The notes beneath the pieces are model-generated. The model saw only the letters and a program-made list of their open reading frames with translations, had not been told where the DNA came from and searched no databases. A program made the position numbers and the translations under genes. Below, piece after piece: positions 35,484-44,993 of a DNA stretch of 64,000 nt. Source of the stretch: Acidisoma silvae (GTDB taxonomy: Bacteria; Pseudomonadota; Alphaproteobacteria; Acetobacterales; Acetobacteraceae); NCBI RefSeq assembly GCF_020618775.1, contig NZ_JAESVB010000005.1, forward strand, positions 186,001-250,000. Reading direction: 5' to 3'. Each line of letters opens with the position of its first letter. Positions within the stretch are counted from its first letter, which is position 1.

Positions 35484-35598
35484 GAAACAGGCTCCATACT
35501 GGGTTGGCGCGATGGGGCCTGACTGCGCGCCCTCCGTCAAGGGAGGCCCGCGTAAAACCGTGCGGTTTGAAGGAACTAAAGCCTGATCCGTTGCGACG

Positions 35599-37227
35599 TC
35601 AGGCCGTTGCCGCCACGGCATGATGGCCCGACAGGCGCCAGATGCGGTCCAGCTTCTCCACCCCCAGCAGCCGATGCGCGATGAGAACGAAGGTGCGGCC
35701 ACGGCCGAGATCGTTCAAAGTGGAGAGGAAGGCCTGCTCGGTTTCCATATCCAGCCCGGCGCAAGGCTCGTCCAGGATCACCACCAGGGCGGGGGACAGC
35801 AGCACGCGCGCCAGCGCCATGCGCCGGCCCTGGCCGCCGGAGAAGCGATAGCCGCCCTCGCCCACCCAGGTATCCAGCTTTTCGGGCAGCGCACGTACCA
35901 TGTCGCCGATCTGCGCGGCATCCAGCGCCGCCCATAGCGCGCGCTCATCGGCGTCCGGCCGGGCCAGCAGCAGATTGGCGCGAATGGTATCGTCGAACAG
36001 ATGCGTCGCCTGGCTCAGCAAAGCGATGCGGGACCGGAGCTCCGTCGCTTTCAGCTCGGTGATATCGACGCCGCCGAGCAGAATGCGGCCTTCCTCGGGC
36101 TGCACCAGCCGCAGGGCAAGCTGCGCCAGGGTCGATTTGCCGGAGCCAGATGGCCCGAGAATGGCGACGCGCGATCCGCTGGGAATCTCCATCGTCAGCC
36201 CGTCCAGCACCGGCGTGCGCGCGGCCTGCCAGCGGAAGCGCACGCCTTCGAAGCGCAGAGTCGAATCGCGCGGCAGCGGCTGCGGCTCATCCAGGTCGGC
36301 CGAGGTCAGCGGCGCCGTCGCGGTCGCCCGCACGCGACGGGCGCCGGCCATAGCATAGCCCGCGAGCGCGCCGGCGCGCGGCAGGCCGCCCACGGTCTCG
36401 AAAGCCGCAATGGTCAGGAAGGCCGCCGCGACAGCGGCGGGCGCCGGAGCGCCGAGACCGACCAGCACCGACAGAATGGCGGCCTGGGCCAGCAGGAAGG
36501 AGGCAAGCTGCGCGAGCCGGGCGGATTTCGCGACATCGCGCTGGGCCGCCAGCAGATTGGCCTCCCGCGCCTGCACGGCCGCCAGCATGCGGCCTTCGGC
36601 TCCGAAGACGCGGACCTCACGCAGGCCGGTAATGGCGTCCAGCACCGTGACGCGCAGATTGGACAGATTGACCGCCAGCCGCTCCCCGGCCGCAGCCGTC
36701 GCGCGTGCTGCCAGAACCGGCAGCAGGAAGGCCGAGACCGCGAACAGCACGCCGACGACAAGGGCCAGAATCGCGCTATGCAAGGCCAGCACCACGACCA
36801 GCACGGGCAGCACCAGAACCGCGCCCGCCAGCGGCACCAGGATGCGGGAATACAGACCGTCTAGGGATTCGACATCGCTGACGGCGCGGCTCAGCACATC
36901 GCCGCTGCGGGCCAGGCCAAGCCCGCCAGCCAGGCGCTGGGCAATGCCGGAGAAAAACCAGACGCGGACATCGGCCAGCGCGCGGAAGGTCGCCTCATGC
37001 GTCACCACGCGCTCGGCATAGCGCAGCACGACGCGGGCGACGCCGGTGACGCGCAGCAGCACGGGGGCGGCGATAACACCGGCCACGACCGCCGCCGCCG
37101 TCAGGCGTCCGGCCAAAGCCATCATCAGCAGGCCGGCAAGCACCGCGAGCAGCGACAGAATGATGCCCGCCGCCATCCAGCCGGTTCTGGCCTTCCACAG
37201 ACGGAAGATCGGCAGAATATCCTGCAT
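35599..37227 (-). CDS. cydC: Thiol reductant ABC exporter subunit CydC
   Basis: The 542-residue protein has six membrane helices (1-300) fused to an ATPase: Walker A GPSGSGKST, signature FSGGQGRRMALAR, Walker B VVILDEP. The heterodimer with CydD exports cysteine and glutathione to the periplasm, needed for cytochrome bd and c assembly. Its ATG overlaps the cydD stop (TGATG). No cydAB genes are adjacent. Confidence 0.93.
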   Translation of the reverse strand: MQDILPIFRLWKARTGWMAAGIILSLLAVLAGLLMMALAGRLTAAAVVAGVIAAPVLLRVTGVARVVLRYAERVVTHEATFRALADVRVWFFSGIAQRLAGGLGLARSGDVLSRAVSDVESLDGLYSRILVPLAGAVLVLPVLVVVLALHSAILALVVGVLFAVSAFLLPVLAARATAAAGERLAVNLSNLRVTVLDAITGLREVRVFGAEGRMLAAVQAREANLLAAQRDVAKSARLAQLASFLLAQAAILSVLVGLGAPAPAAVAAAFLTIAAFETVGGLPRAGALAGYAMAGARRVRATATAPLTSADLDEPQPLPRDSTLRFEGVRFRWQAARTPVLDGLTMEIPSGSRVAILGPSGSGKSTLAQLALRLVQPEEGRILLGGVDITELKATELRSRIALLSQATHLFDDTIRANLLLARPDADERALWAALDAAQIGDMVRALPEKLDTWVGEGGYRFSGGQGRRMALARVLLSPALVVILDEPCAGLDMETEQAFLSTLNDLGRGRTFVLIAHRLLGVEKLDRIWRLSGHHAVAATA

Positions 37228-38948
37228 CAGGCGACTCCCTTCTGCGCGTCGCCCAGCAGCAGGCGGCCCGCCGCCATATTGAGGCGGCGGCCGGTCAGCA
37301 TATGCGCCTGGGTGGAATGGCTGGCCATGATGACGGTGCGGCCGACGGCCAGCCGTTTCAGGCTTTCCAGCACTTCCGCCTCGGTCGCCGGGTCCAGATG
37401 CGCCGTCGGCTCATCCAGCAGCAGCAGCGGCGCGTTTTTGAGGAAGGCGCGGGCAATGGCGATGCGCTGCACCTGTCCGCCCGAAAGGCCGAAACCGCCC
37501 TCGCCCACCATGGTGTCCAACCCGTCCGGCAATTCCGCGATGACGCTGTCCATGCTGGCCAGCCGCACGGCCTCGGCGAGTTCAGTCGCACTCGCCTCCG
37601 GCTTGGCGAAGCGGATATTGTCGCCGATCGTGGTCGCGAAGATCACCGGCTTCTGGCCGATCCAGGCCGTCAGGCGCGCCAGCGCCTGTGGCACGATGCT
37701 GGTCATATCCATGCCGTTCAGCAGAACGCGCCCGCTATCGGGGCGGACGAAGCCGAGCAGGATTTCGATGACGGTGGATTTGCCGGCGCCCGAAGCCCCG
37801 GCCAGAATGACGGCGCCACCCGCCGGCAGACGAAAGCTGACACCGTCCAGCGCCGGACCGCGCGCCTTGTCCCAGGTCAGATGCACATCCTCGAAAGCGA
37901 CGCTGATGCCATGCGCCGCGACCGTCACCGGGGCGGCGGCCGGCGGTTCCGCGACAAAGCGGGGATCGGTTTCACCCTCGGGCAGCACGATCAGCGCTTC
38001 CGCCGCCGCGATGCCGGCGCCGCGATCCTGATAGGCGAGCGCGAAGGCGCGCAGCGGCGCGAACATCTCAGGCACCAGCAGCAGCAGGAACAAGGCCCGG
38101 CCCGATTGCGCCGCCATCTCCGCCCCATGGGCAGCGTGCAGGATGAGATCGCCCTGCTGGATGGCAATGCCGATCAGCGCCACGGCCGCCGCCAGGTCCA
38201 GCGCGGTCGAGGACAGGAAGGCCGTGCGCAGCACGCGCATGGTCCGGACGCGAAGCTCGTCGGCGGCGACGCGCAGGGCGGCCGCTTCGTCTTCGGCGCG
38301 GCCTGCCAGCACAATGGTGCCGATGCCGCGAATACGATCCAGAAAGCGGGATTCCAGCCGCATCATGGCGGCCAGCTGCGACCGCGCGGCCAAGCCGGCG
38401 CCGATGCCGGCTATCGCCTGGGCGAAGGGCACGAAAATGCCGCAGGCGGCCAGGATGAGGGCTGAGACGGGGTCGGCGATGGCCGCGACGACGACGATCA
38501 TCACCGGCGCCAGGATGGCCATCAGCGCCGCCGGAATCCAGCGCGCGAAAAAGCCGTCCAGCGCCTCGATACGGTCGACCACGATGCCGGCCAGATGGGC
38601 GCTATGGCCCTGGCGCAGCAGGCTGGGACCGATGGACAGCAAACGGTTCAGGGTTTCGCTGCGCAAACGACGCCGGCCGGCGGCGCCAGCCGCGAATCCG
38701 GCCGCGTCGGCGCCCATCATCATCAGGCCGCGCAGCACAGCGGCGATGCCGAAGATGATGGCGGCCAGAAGCACCGGTTGATCGTCCCGCACGATGAGCG
38801 CGCGCAGAAGATCGGCGGCGGCGGCGGCCTGAATGACGCCGAAAAGCGTGCCGAGGAGACCGAACACGATCGCGCCCGACGCCGCCTTGCGGCCCTGCGC
38901 GCTCTGCTGGCGCAGCCAGGCGGTTGCAGCTTTCTTTTTTGCGTCCAT
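37227..38948 (-). CDS. cydD: Thiol reductant ABC exporter subunit CydD
   Basis: The 573-residue protein pairs with CydC. It has an N-terminal membrane domain and ATPase motifs GASGAGKST, LSGGQVQRIAIARA and LLLDEPTAHLDP. ATG 38948 (MDAKKKAATAW) is preferred to the longer frame because it matches the usual N-terminus. The two-gene unit ends at 35599. Lack of cydAB in the window means the oxidase is encoded elsewhere or the exporter serves cytochrome c maturation. Confidence 0.93.
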   Translation of the reverse strand: MDAKKKAATAWLRQQSAQGRKAASGAIVFGLLGTLFGVIQAAAAADLLRALIVRDDQPVLLAAIIFGIAAVLRGLMMMGADAAGFAAGAAGRRRLRSETLNRLLSIGPSLLRQGHSAHLAGIVVDRIEALDGFFARWIPAALMAILAPVMIVVVAAIADPVSALILAACGIFVPFAQAIAGIGAGLAARSQLAAMMRLESRFLDRIRGIGTIVLAGRAEDEAAALRVAADELRVRTMRVLRTAFLSSTALDLAAAVALIGIAIQQGDLILHAAHGAEMAAQSGRALFLLLLVPEMFAPLRAFALAYQDRGAGIAAAEALIVLPEGETDPRFVAEPPAAAPVTVAAHGISVAFEDVHLTWDKARGPALDGVSFRLPAGGAVILAGASGAGKSTVIEILLGFVRPDSGRVLLNGMDMTSIVPQALARLTAWIGQKPVIFATTIGDNIRFAKPEASATELAEAVRLASMDSVIAELPDGLDTMVGEGGFGLSGGQVQRIAIARAFLKNAPLLLLDEPTAHLDPATEAEVLESLKRLAVGRTVIMASHSTQAHMLTGRRLNMAAGRLLLGDAQKGVA

Positions 38949-39080
38949 GCTTTGGGCATAGCGCGAAGCGCCCGGCCTGCCCAGCGCTCCCATCGGGTGA
39001 TTTTGCTACAATATGGTTAGGTTACGGGGCGGAACGATACGAATTGGGGTGAAAGCCCCCATGACGTCACGCCAAACGAA

Positions 39081-39108
39081 ACGGGCCGGATCTTGCGATC
39101 CGGCCCGT
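39081..39108 (-). terminator. Terminator hairpin after dps
   Basis: A perfect 12-base stem (ACGGGCCGGATC with GATCCGGCCCGT) and four-base loop lie 33 bases after the dps stop. On the minus strand it is followed by TTTCGTTTGG. Confidence 0.75.
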
Positions 39109-39140
39109 CCGACAACAGCCAGCGTGAAAGCCTGACGGCG

Positions 39141-39644
39141 TTACGCGGGTTCCTGCGTATGCGCTTCCAGGAACCACAGCGCCTTGTCCATGTCGCGCGA
39201 CGCGGCCGTGAAGATATCGGCGGTATCGGCGTCACCGGCTTCGGCGGTGTCGTCGATCGCCTTGCGGGTCGCATTGGCCACCAGACCGTAACGCTCGATC
39301 AGCGCCGCGAGGTGATCCTCGATCTTGTAGATATTGGTCGGATAGGCCGGAACGGTGGACTGCGCCGCCACCACCTGCGTGGTGCCAAGCGCGGTGCCGC
39401 CAAGCTGGGCGACGCGTTCGGCAACCGTATCGACATGCTCGTCGATCTGGTCGCGGAAACCGTCCAGCAGCTCATGGATCATGATGAAGCGCGGACCCTT
39501 GAGGTTCCAATGCGCCTGCTTCGTGATCAGCGCGAGGTCGATCATATCGGCCAGACGCGCATTGAGGATCTCGATCGCCACCGTCTTGGCATTACTTTCG
39601 AGATCATTACGAGTTTTGTGGTTATGCATCGGCTTGGCAGCCAT
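39141..39644 (-). CDS. dps: DNA-protection ferritin Dps
   Basis: The 167-residue protein has the Dps ferroxidase signature: AHWNLKG (His45) and FIMIHELLDGFRDQIDEHVDTVAERV supply the inter-subunit iron ligands. The dodecamer oxidises iron with hydrogen peroxide and shields DNA. ATG 39644 is chosen because AAGGGTGA lies six bases upstream. It is the next gene after the polyprenyl synthase on the same strand (66-base gap). Confidence 0.94.
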   Translation of the reverse strand: MAAKPMHNHKTRNDLESNAKTVAIEILNARLADMIDLALITKQAHWNLKGPRFIMIHELLDGFRDQIDEHVDTVAERVAQLGGTALGTTQVVAAQSTVPAYPTNIYKIEDHLAALIERYGLVANATRKAIDDTAEAGDADTADIFTAASRDMDKALWFLEAHTQEPA

Positions 39645-39710
39645 GGAAGTCACCCTTTTCAAAAGCGGTCAGCGAAGCTCAGGCAAAGGTGGGTCCGCAA
39701 TCCGGTCGCG

Positions 39711-40736
39711 TCAATGGACCCGCTGAATCGTGTAGGTCGCGACATCCGTCAGTGCATCGCGCAGCGCGGAGGGCGGAAAAATGCTCAAAGCCGCCTGGGC
39801 GCTGCGCACGAAGCCGGCCGCGCGCTCCACCGTTCTGGCGATGGCGCGATGACGCTCCAGCAATTGCATCGCATGCGGCAGATCCTCGTCGGTCTGGGTG
39901 CCGTCTTCCAGCACGCGGCGCCAGAAGGCGCGCTCCTCCTCGGTCCCATCGGCATAGGCGATCAGGACCGGCAGGGTCACTTTGCCTTCGCGGAAATCGT
40001 CGCCCACCGTCTTGCCGAGCACAGCCTGATCGGCTGCGTAGTCGAGCGCGTCGTCGACCAGCTGGAAGGCGATGCCGAGATCCTGGCCGTAGCTGGCGAG
40101 CGCGTCTTCCTCCGCCAGCGGCCGGGCCGCCACCACCGCACCGACCTGGGCGGCGGCCGAGAACAGCGCCGCCGTCTTGCCGCGCACGACATCCAGATAG
40201 CGCTCTTCCGTCGTCGTCAGGTCATGCTGGGTGACAAGCTGCAACACCTCGCCCTCGGCAATGGTGGCCGAGGCGGTGCAAAGGATGCGCAGCACATGCA
40301 GCGACCCGTCTTCCACCATTAGCTGGAAAGCGCGGGCGAACATGAAATCGCCCACCAGGATCGGCGTCTTATTGTCGAAAATGGCATTGGCGGAGTCGAG
40401 CCCCCGGCGCAGCCGGCTTTCATCCACGACGTCGTCGTGCAACAGGGTCGCGGTATGGATGAATTCGACACAGGCGGCGAGATGGACGTGTCGCTGGCCG
40501 CCGGCATAGCCGCACATGCGCGCCGCGGCGAGCGTCAGCAGCGGGCGCAGGCGCTTGCCGCCGGCCGCCACGATATGCGCCGCCACCTGGCCGATCAGCG
40601 CCACGGGACTATCCATGCGGCTGACGATGGCTTTGCTGCAGGCCTCCATATCCGCCTGAAGCAGGCCCGCCAGCTTGGTCAAAGCGTCGCGCGGTGCGGC
40701 CTGGTCGTGGTTGGAGGGTGTAACCTCGGCACTCAT
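39711..40736 (-). CDS. ispB: Polyprenyl (octaprenyl/decaprenyl) diphosphate synthase
   Basis: The 341-residue trans-prenyltransferase has GGKRLRP near residue 59, first Asp-rich motif LLHDDVVDE (Asp101-105) and second FQLVDDALDY. It extends farnesyl or geranyl diphosphate with isopentenyl units to make the ubiquinone side chain. Small residues (Ala, Thr) in the positions before the first Asp motif fit a long-chain product. Exact chain length cannot be given; most alphaproteobacteria make Q10. ATG 40736 gives normal length. Confidence 0.93.
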   Translation of the reverse strand: MSAEVTPSNHDQAAPRDALTKLAGLLQADMEACSKAIVSRMDSPVALIGQVAAHIVAAGGKRLRPLLTLAAARMCGYAGGQRHVHLAACVEFIHTATLLHDDVVDESRLRRGLDSANAIFDNKTPILVGDFMFARAFQLMVEDGSLHVLRILCTASATIAEGEVLQLVTQHDLTTTEERYLDVVRGKTAALFSAAAQVGAVVAARPLAEEDALASYGQDLGIAFQLVDDALDYAADQAVLGKTVGDDFREGKVTLPVLIAYADGTEEERAFWRRVLEDGTQTDEDLPHAMQLLERHRAIARTVERAAGFVRSAQAALSIFPPSALRDALTDVATYTIQRVH

Positions 40737-40902
40737 GTCCAAACTGAAGCCCTTCCTGACGCAAATCGACGGAAGCCCGAAATCGGTGGGCTCCGCCTGC
40801 CGGCTCATCGCCGGCCGCGTTCGCCATCGCACAAAACGGCCGCTGTCGCTACCACCCCGCGCCCGGTAGGTGTTGTTCGCAGCCGCGTGGCCCCGGTGCG
40901 CC

Positions 40903-41673
40903 ATGACGGATGACACGGCGGAGGCCCCCGCCACCCAGGGATTTCTGCTCGGCGGCCGCGTGCGCTACGCCCAGCCGAAAGATGGCTATCGCACCGGGAT
41001 CGAGCCGGTATTCCTGGCCGCCAGCGTCCCGGCCCGGCCGGGCGAGCGCGTGCTGGAAGCCGGAACGGGGGCTGGCGCGGGTCTGTTATGCTTGGCGCAT
41101 CGGGTCGGTGGCCTGCACGGCACCGGGCTTGAGATCGAGCCCGCCATGGCCCGGCTGGCGGCCGAGAATTTCGCGGCCAATGCCTGCCGCGACCTGACCG
41201 TCGTCTGCGCCGATGTCGCGGCAAGCCCGCTGCCCCGCCTGCTGGGTGCCGAACCCTTCGACCATATCCTCAGCAATCCGCCCTGGCATGACGCGTCCGG
41301 CACGCATCCGGCGGATATGCTGCGCGAGCGGGCGAAAATGGCCGAGGATGGGCTGCTGGACCGCTGGATCGGCCGTCTGGCCCCTCGCCTGAAGCCGCGC
41401 GGCAGCATGACGCTGATCCTGCCGGCCCGTGCAGTCCCCGAAGCCATGACGGCGCTCGGCGCCGGGGGCTGCGGGTCGCTGGTGCTGTTCCCGCTCTGGC
41501 CGCGTGCGGGACGCGAGGCGAAGATGCTGCTGATCCAGGCGATCAAGGGTGGCCGGGCGGAATGCCGGATGCTGCCGGGGCTGACCCTGCATGACGGACC
41601 GGCCTTCACCTTGGCCGCCCATGCCGTTCTGCGCGAGGGCGCAGCAATAGACCTGCGCCGCAGCGCGGCCTAG
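40903..41673 (+). CDS. N6-adenine methyltransferase (TrmN6/YfiC-like)
   Basis: The 256-residue protein has SAM motif VLEAGTGAGAGLLCLAHR, acidic GLEIEP, and catalytic NPPW in ILSNPPWHDASG. The family modifies the exocyclic amine of adenine, typically A37 of tRNA-Val. It is divergent from ispB, an arrangement common in alphaproteobacteria. Its TAG stop lies in a CTAG that also provides the stop of the convergent SCO1 gene. Confidence 0.85.
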   Translation: MTDDTAEAPATQGFLLGGRVRYAQPKDGYRTGIEPVFLAASVPARPGERVLEAGTGAGAGLLCLAHRVGGLHGTGLEIEPAMARLAAENFAANACRDLTVVCADVAASPLPRLLGAEPFDHILSNPPWHDASGTHPADMLRERAKMAEDGLLDRWIGRLAPRLKPRGSMTLILPARAVPEAMTALGAGGCGSLVLFPLWPRAGREAKMLLIQAIKGGRAECRMLPGLTLHDGPAFTLAAHAVLREGAAIDLRRSAA

Positions 41674-42308
41674 CTGGCCGTCCCTTTGCCCATGGCCTCG
41701 CGGATGGCCTTGGCCATGCCGGCCGCGTCCAGCTGGGGCGGCAGGATGGCGACGGCCTCCCCGCGCGGGTTCATGAGATAGAAGAACGCCGAGTGATTCA
41801 TCAAATAGGCGCCCCCGCCATTCGGGATCGGCTGCTTTTCGGCGAAAACGCGGAAATCATCCTCGGCCGCCGCGACTGCGCCCGGATTGCCGGTCAGGCC
41901 GCGCAGGCGCGGGCTGAACAGCGCCACATAGCGGGCCATGACAGCGGGCGTATCGCGCGCCGGGTCCACCGTGATGAAGACCGGCGTGACGGCATTGCCG
42001 GCGGGGCCGAGTGCCGCCAATGCCTGCACGGCCTTGGCCAGATCGGTCGGGCAGATATCCGGGCAGAAGGTGTAGCCGAAATACAGCAGCGTCCAGTGAC
42101 CGAGCAGGTCATCCTGGGTGAAGGGCTTGCCGCTGGCGGCGTCGACCAGGGCAAAGGGACCGCCGACCGCAAGACCCGTACCCGCACCCTGGCGCCACAG
42201 GGCCATCAGGCGCGGAAAATGCGCCGGACCGATCAGGCTGACGGCACCGACTGCCAGCAGAATCGCAGCCAGGAGAGCCAGGGAGAGGCGTCGCAAAAAC
42301 CTGATCAT
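41670..42308 (-). CDS. SCO1/SenC copper chaperone
   Basis: The 212-residue protein has an N-terminal membrane anchor (about 8-28), then a thioredoxin fold with copper ligands Cys82 and Cys86 (FCPDICP) and a later His (LMNHSAFFYLM). It delivers copper to the CuA site of cytochrome c oxidase in the periplasm. ATG 42308 begins right before the anchor. It overlaps the convergent methyltransferase end by four bases. Confidence 0.93.
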   Translation of the reverse strand: MIRFLRRLSLALLAAILLAVGAVSLIGPAHFPRLMALWRQGAGTGLAVGGPFALVDAASGKPFTQDDLLGHWTLLYFGYTFCPDICPTDLAKAVQALAALGPAGNAVTPVFITVDPARDTPAVMARYVALFSPRLRGLTGNPGAVAAAEDDFRVFAEKQPIPNGGGAYLMNHSAFFYLMNPRGEAVAILPPQLDAAGMAKAIREAMGKGTAS

Positions 42309-42347
42309 GCCGCCCGTCTGATCCCCCAGCGCCACGCCGATGGACGT

Positions 42348-43346
42348 TCAGCCGGCGTCGGGCGCCGTATCGGCGGCGGCGGCAGCTTCCGCCTCGCCGA
42401 TCTTCAGCGCAAGGCGGGCCATGGTCAGCGCGCCGTCACGGCTTTTGGCCGAGGCCACGAAGCGGCGCACATGCACGAAGACCGCATCCGGCACGCCGGA
42501 CGCGGCGGCCAAAGCGGCAGGCTCCAGCCCCGCCCAGGCGGCCGGCAGCGGCACGCGCTGGGCGAAAGACCCCTTCTCCGGCGGCATGGTATCGACCATC
42601 CAATTGCCGTTGGAGGCCTGGCTGACGGAATAGATGACCGGCAGGTCGTGGCTGAAGACCGTGTTCTTCCAGGGCATGCCCTGGTCCAGCACCAGAATGC
42701 GGGGATCTTCGCCCGCCGCATGGGCGGCCAGCACGCGGCCATCGGCCAGATGGCGGGCGCGCAGCCCATCCACCCGACGGCGCAGGAAACCGGCCGCGAA
42801 CTCTGTCGCTTCCAGGAAGGCGGCGTCGCCGGCCCCCGGACCATTGGCGGAAGGGCTGTCCCAAGTCGGATTGAAATCGCCGATCAGCCGGCCGAGGCTG
42901 AGGCCATCATCCTGCAACGGCCCACGGGTGGAGACGCCATTGTCCAGCTCGTCGATGCGGCGCAGCACGCTTTCGTCCAGCTCGCCCGCGATGGCCTCGG
43001 CCATGCCGGGAACGGCATCGGGGCCCAGCAGGGCGGCAATCGCCCGCACGCCGTAGACCTGCCAGATCAGGCCGGCGGCGGAATAAGGCGTGCCGTCGGG
43101 GCGCGTCGGCGCTCCGCGCTGGTGATGGTCAAAGCGGCTGACCGCAGGGTCGAAGATGGTGCCGACGTCCCAGACGATATCGCCCGATTCGATGATCTTG
43201 GAGTCGCGCGTGCGCACAAGGCGGTGGTCCTGCCCTGGCGCCGTCAGGCCGAGCGCAAGCTTGAGCACCCCATAGGCAAAGACTTCGTCACAGTGGAATT
43301 TGCCGCTATGGGTGACCAGAAGCGGGCGCAGATCGCCGGAAGACAT
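42348..43346 (-). CDS. MYG1 family protein (DHH-like nuclease fold)
   Basis: The 332-residue protein has the MYG1/UPF0160 motifs: VTHSGKFHCDEVFAYG, DIVWDVG, FDHHQRGA, and C-terminal PWKNTVFS and FVHVRRF. The His/Asp sets resemble the metal site of DHH phosphoesterases. Eukaryotic MYG1 is reported to be an RNA exonuclease; the bacterial role is not settled. It is 39 bases upstream of the SCO1 gene on the same strand. Confidence 0.88.
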   Translation of the reverse strand: MSSGDLRPLLVTHSGKFHCDEVFAYGVLKLALGLTAPGQDHRLVRTRDSKIIESGDIVWDVGTIFDPAVSRFDHHQRGAPTRPDGTPYSAAGLIWQVYGVRAIAALLGPDAVPGMAEAIAGELDESVLRRIDELDNGVSTRGPLQDDGLSLGRLIGDFNPTWDSPSANGPGAGDAAFLEATEFAAGFLRRRVDGLRARHLADGRVLAAHAAGEDPRILVLDQGMPWKNTVFSHDLPVIYSVSQASNGNWMVDTMPPEKGSFAQRVPLPAAWAGLEPAALAAASGVPDAVFVHVRRFVASAKSRDGALTMARLALKIGEAEAAAAADTAPDAG

Positions 43347-43460
43347 AAGGCAGGTCCGATACAGAAACGAGCGTGAGCACTGCCTATAGACGGCGCCCGC
43401 CCTGCCGCACAGCCCTGGCTGAGGCGCAACCTTTGGCCAGCCGTGACAGTCCCGCCTCCA

Positions 43461-44180
43461 TCATGGTGCGTAGATGGACCCCGTCATCGGCTCCACAAAG
43501 ACCACCTTGTCTTCCACGCTGATCACGCCTGGAACCGTCTCCACCGCCACGCGGATGGCCGTGCGCAGCCTTTCGTCATGGATGACGCCTTCCAGAGTGG
43601 CGATGCCCGCATCGACGCGAAGATCGACATTGCTCTGCGCGAACCAGGGCGCGGCATCGAGGGCAGCATGGATTCGCGCCTCGATCTCGGCGTCCGACGT
43701 GGCGCCCGGCGGCTCGATGGCCGCCAGGCGGCGGCCCAAAGCCGCTACCAGATCGGAGCGGGAGACGATGCCGATCAGCCGGCCGCCCTGCTCCACCGGC
43801 ACGCGGCGGATGCGATGCTGTTCCATCAACCGGATCACCTCGGGCAACGGTGTATCGCCTGTCACGGTGACCACGACCTCGGTCATGATATCGCTGACCC
43901 GGCGGCTGTGGCTGCGGATATAGTGCGTGATCTCCTCGCCACCGCCCATGAGAAGTTCCAGAAAATGCGTATGCTTGCGTTTGGAACCCTGCTCGGTCCC
44001 GGTCTCGATCCGGTGCAGCAGGTCGCCTTCCGTGACGATGCCGGCAATGGCCCCGGTTTTCGTCACCACCGGCACGCCGGACACACGCCCGGCGACCATA
44101 AGGCCGATCACGGCATCGATCCTGGCCTCGGGCCCGACCGTTTCGACAGGCGACGTCATGATATCGCGGGCTTGCAGCAT
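43461..44180 (-). CDS. CBS-pair and BON domain protein
   Basis: The 239-residue protein has two CBS motifs (ARDIMTSPVETVGPEARI at the start, SDIMTEVVVTVTGDTPLPEV near 95) and a BON domain (about 165-230: IEARIHAALDAAPWF, GIATLEGVIHDE, VPGVISVEDKVVFV). CBS pairs bind adenine nucleotides; BON domains bind lipids or membranes. No catalytic domain is present, so a sensor role is likely. Two ATG codons lie close to an AAGGAGG site; the second (44180) has the better spacing. Confidence 0.88.
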   Translation of the reverse strand: MLQARDIMTSPVETVGPEARIDAVIGLMVAGRVSGVPVVTKTGAIAGIVTEGDLLHRIETGTEQGSKRKHTHFLELLMGGGEEITHYIRSHSRRVSDIMTEVVVTVTGDTPLPEVIRLMEQHRIRRVPVEQGGRLIGIVSRSDLVAALGRRLAAIEPPGATSDAEIEARIHAALDAAPWFAQSNVDLRVDAGIATLEGVIHDERLRTAIRVAVETVPGVISVEDKVVFVEPMTGSIYAP

Positions 44181-44183
44181 CAT

Positions 44184-44477
44184 CCCCTCCTTGGCCGCAG
44201 CGGGAAACCGATCCCGCGCGCGCATAGGATTGCTACATCCGCGCAATGGATGTCGCCTTGATATCGATCAATCGGGGATGACGACGAGAATGCGTGACGC
44301 GGGCCTTTCGGCCGCCGGTCTTATCTCTGTCGAATTCTATGCTTTGACTTGAAGTAATTGAGCCTGCCGAGACGTGAGACTTCTCGAACCAGCTAATAAA
44401 ACACGCGAAATTATTCTGCAAAATCCGGAAGAATTACGACCCGCGGCGGCGCGCCACGGGCCGCTTTCCTTGATGGA
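44184..44477. other. Intergenic region between CBS-BON and cold shock genes
   Basis: These 294 bases follow the cold shock gene and precede the CBS-BON gene on the minus strand. A weak GC hairpin near 44443-44463 (CCCG/CGGG outer pairs) may end cold shock transcription. The stretch 44330-44440 is clearly more AT-rich and probably holds the CBS-BON promoter. I see no gene. Confidence 0.5.
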
Positions 44478-44681
44478 TCAGACCTTGAGGTTCACGGCTG
44501 CCATCTTGCCCTTCTGGCCGCGCTCTAGATCGAAGCTGACCTGCTGGCCTTCATTCAGACCGCCAAGACCGGCGCGCTGAACGGCGGAGATGTGCACGAA
44601 CACATCGGCGCCGCCGTCTTCCGGCTGAATGAAGCCATAGCCTTTGGTCGCATTAAACCACTTAACCGTGCCAACCGACAT
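44478..44681 (-). CDS. Cold shock protein (CspA family)
   Basis: The 67-residue protein is a single cold shock domain with RNA-binding motifs KGYGFI and VFVHIS. It binds single-stranded RNA and DNA. ATG 44681 follows a GAGGAGAG site by six bases. The long upstream region, over 300 bases to the divergent gene, is consistent with the structured leader common for csp messages. Confidence 0.95.
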   Translation of the reverse strand: MSVGTVKWFNATKGYGFIQPEDGGADVFVHISAVQRAGLGGLNEGQQVSFDLERGQKGKMAAVNLKV

Positions 44682-44993
44682 CGGGTCTCTCCTCGCACCT
44701 GGCAACCCGCAACATGCGGGCCGAACTGACTTTTGCTTTGGGGGGAGGCGCGGCGCGCGGAAACCCGCATACCGAAACACTTGTAGCCCAGGATCAAAAG
44801 CGCCGCCCGAATCTATGACCGGTTCCGCAGCCGATGGCTAGGTGGAAATCGCGGGGCGACGGCGGAAAAAACGACCCGGTACGGAAATTCGATAACCATA
44901 TGCACAAATGCGATTTGCAGGCCTGCCCCCAGATCATGTCATCTTGGTCGGTCACTGCGCCCGATCAGGATTGCGTAGGAAAGCGGAGAATTG
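44682..44993. other. Divergent control region between cold shock gene and Rieske operon
   Basis: This 312-base gap holds no gene that I can support. It should contain the cold shock leader on the left and the promoter of the six-gene catabolic operon on the right. The only clear structure is a 13-base dyad at 44905-44917. Confidence 0.6.
44905..44917. promoter_or_regulatory. 13-base dyad upstream of the Rieske operon
   Basis: CAAAT-GCG-ATTTG is a perfect 5-base dyad, 77 bases before the oxygenase start, in an otherwise featureless promoter region. It is a candidate operator; no regulator gene is adjacent. Confidence 0.4.

Noticed and set aside
41793-43376. A 527-codon plus-strand frame antisense to SCO1 and MYG1 genes
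   Set aside because: It spans two real genes and their gap, and shows no recognisable motif.
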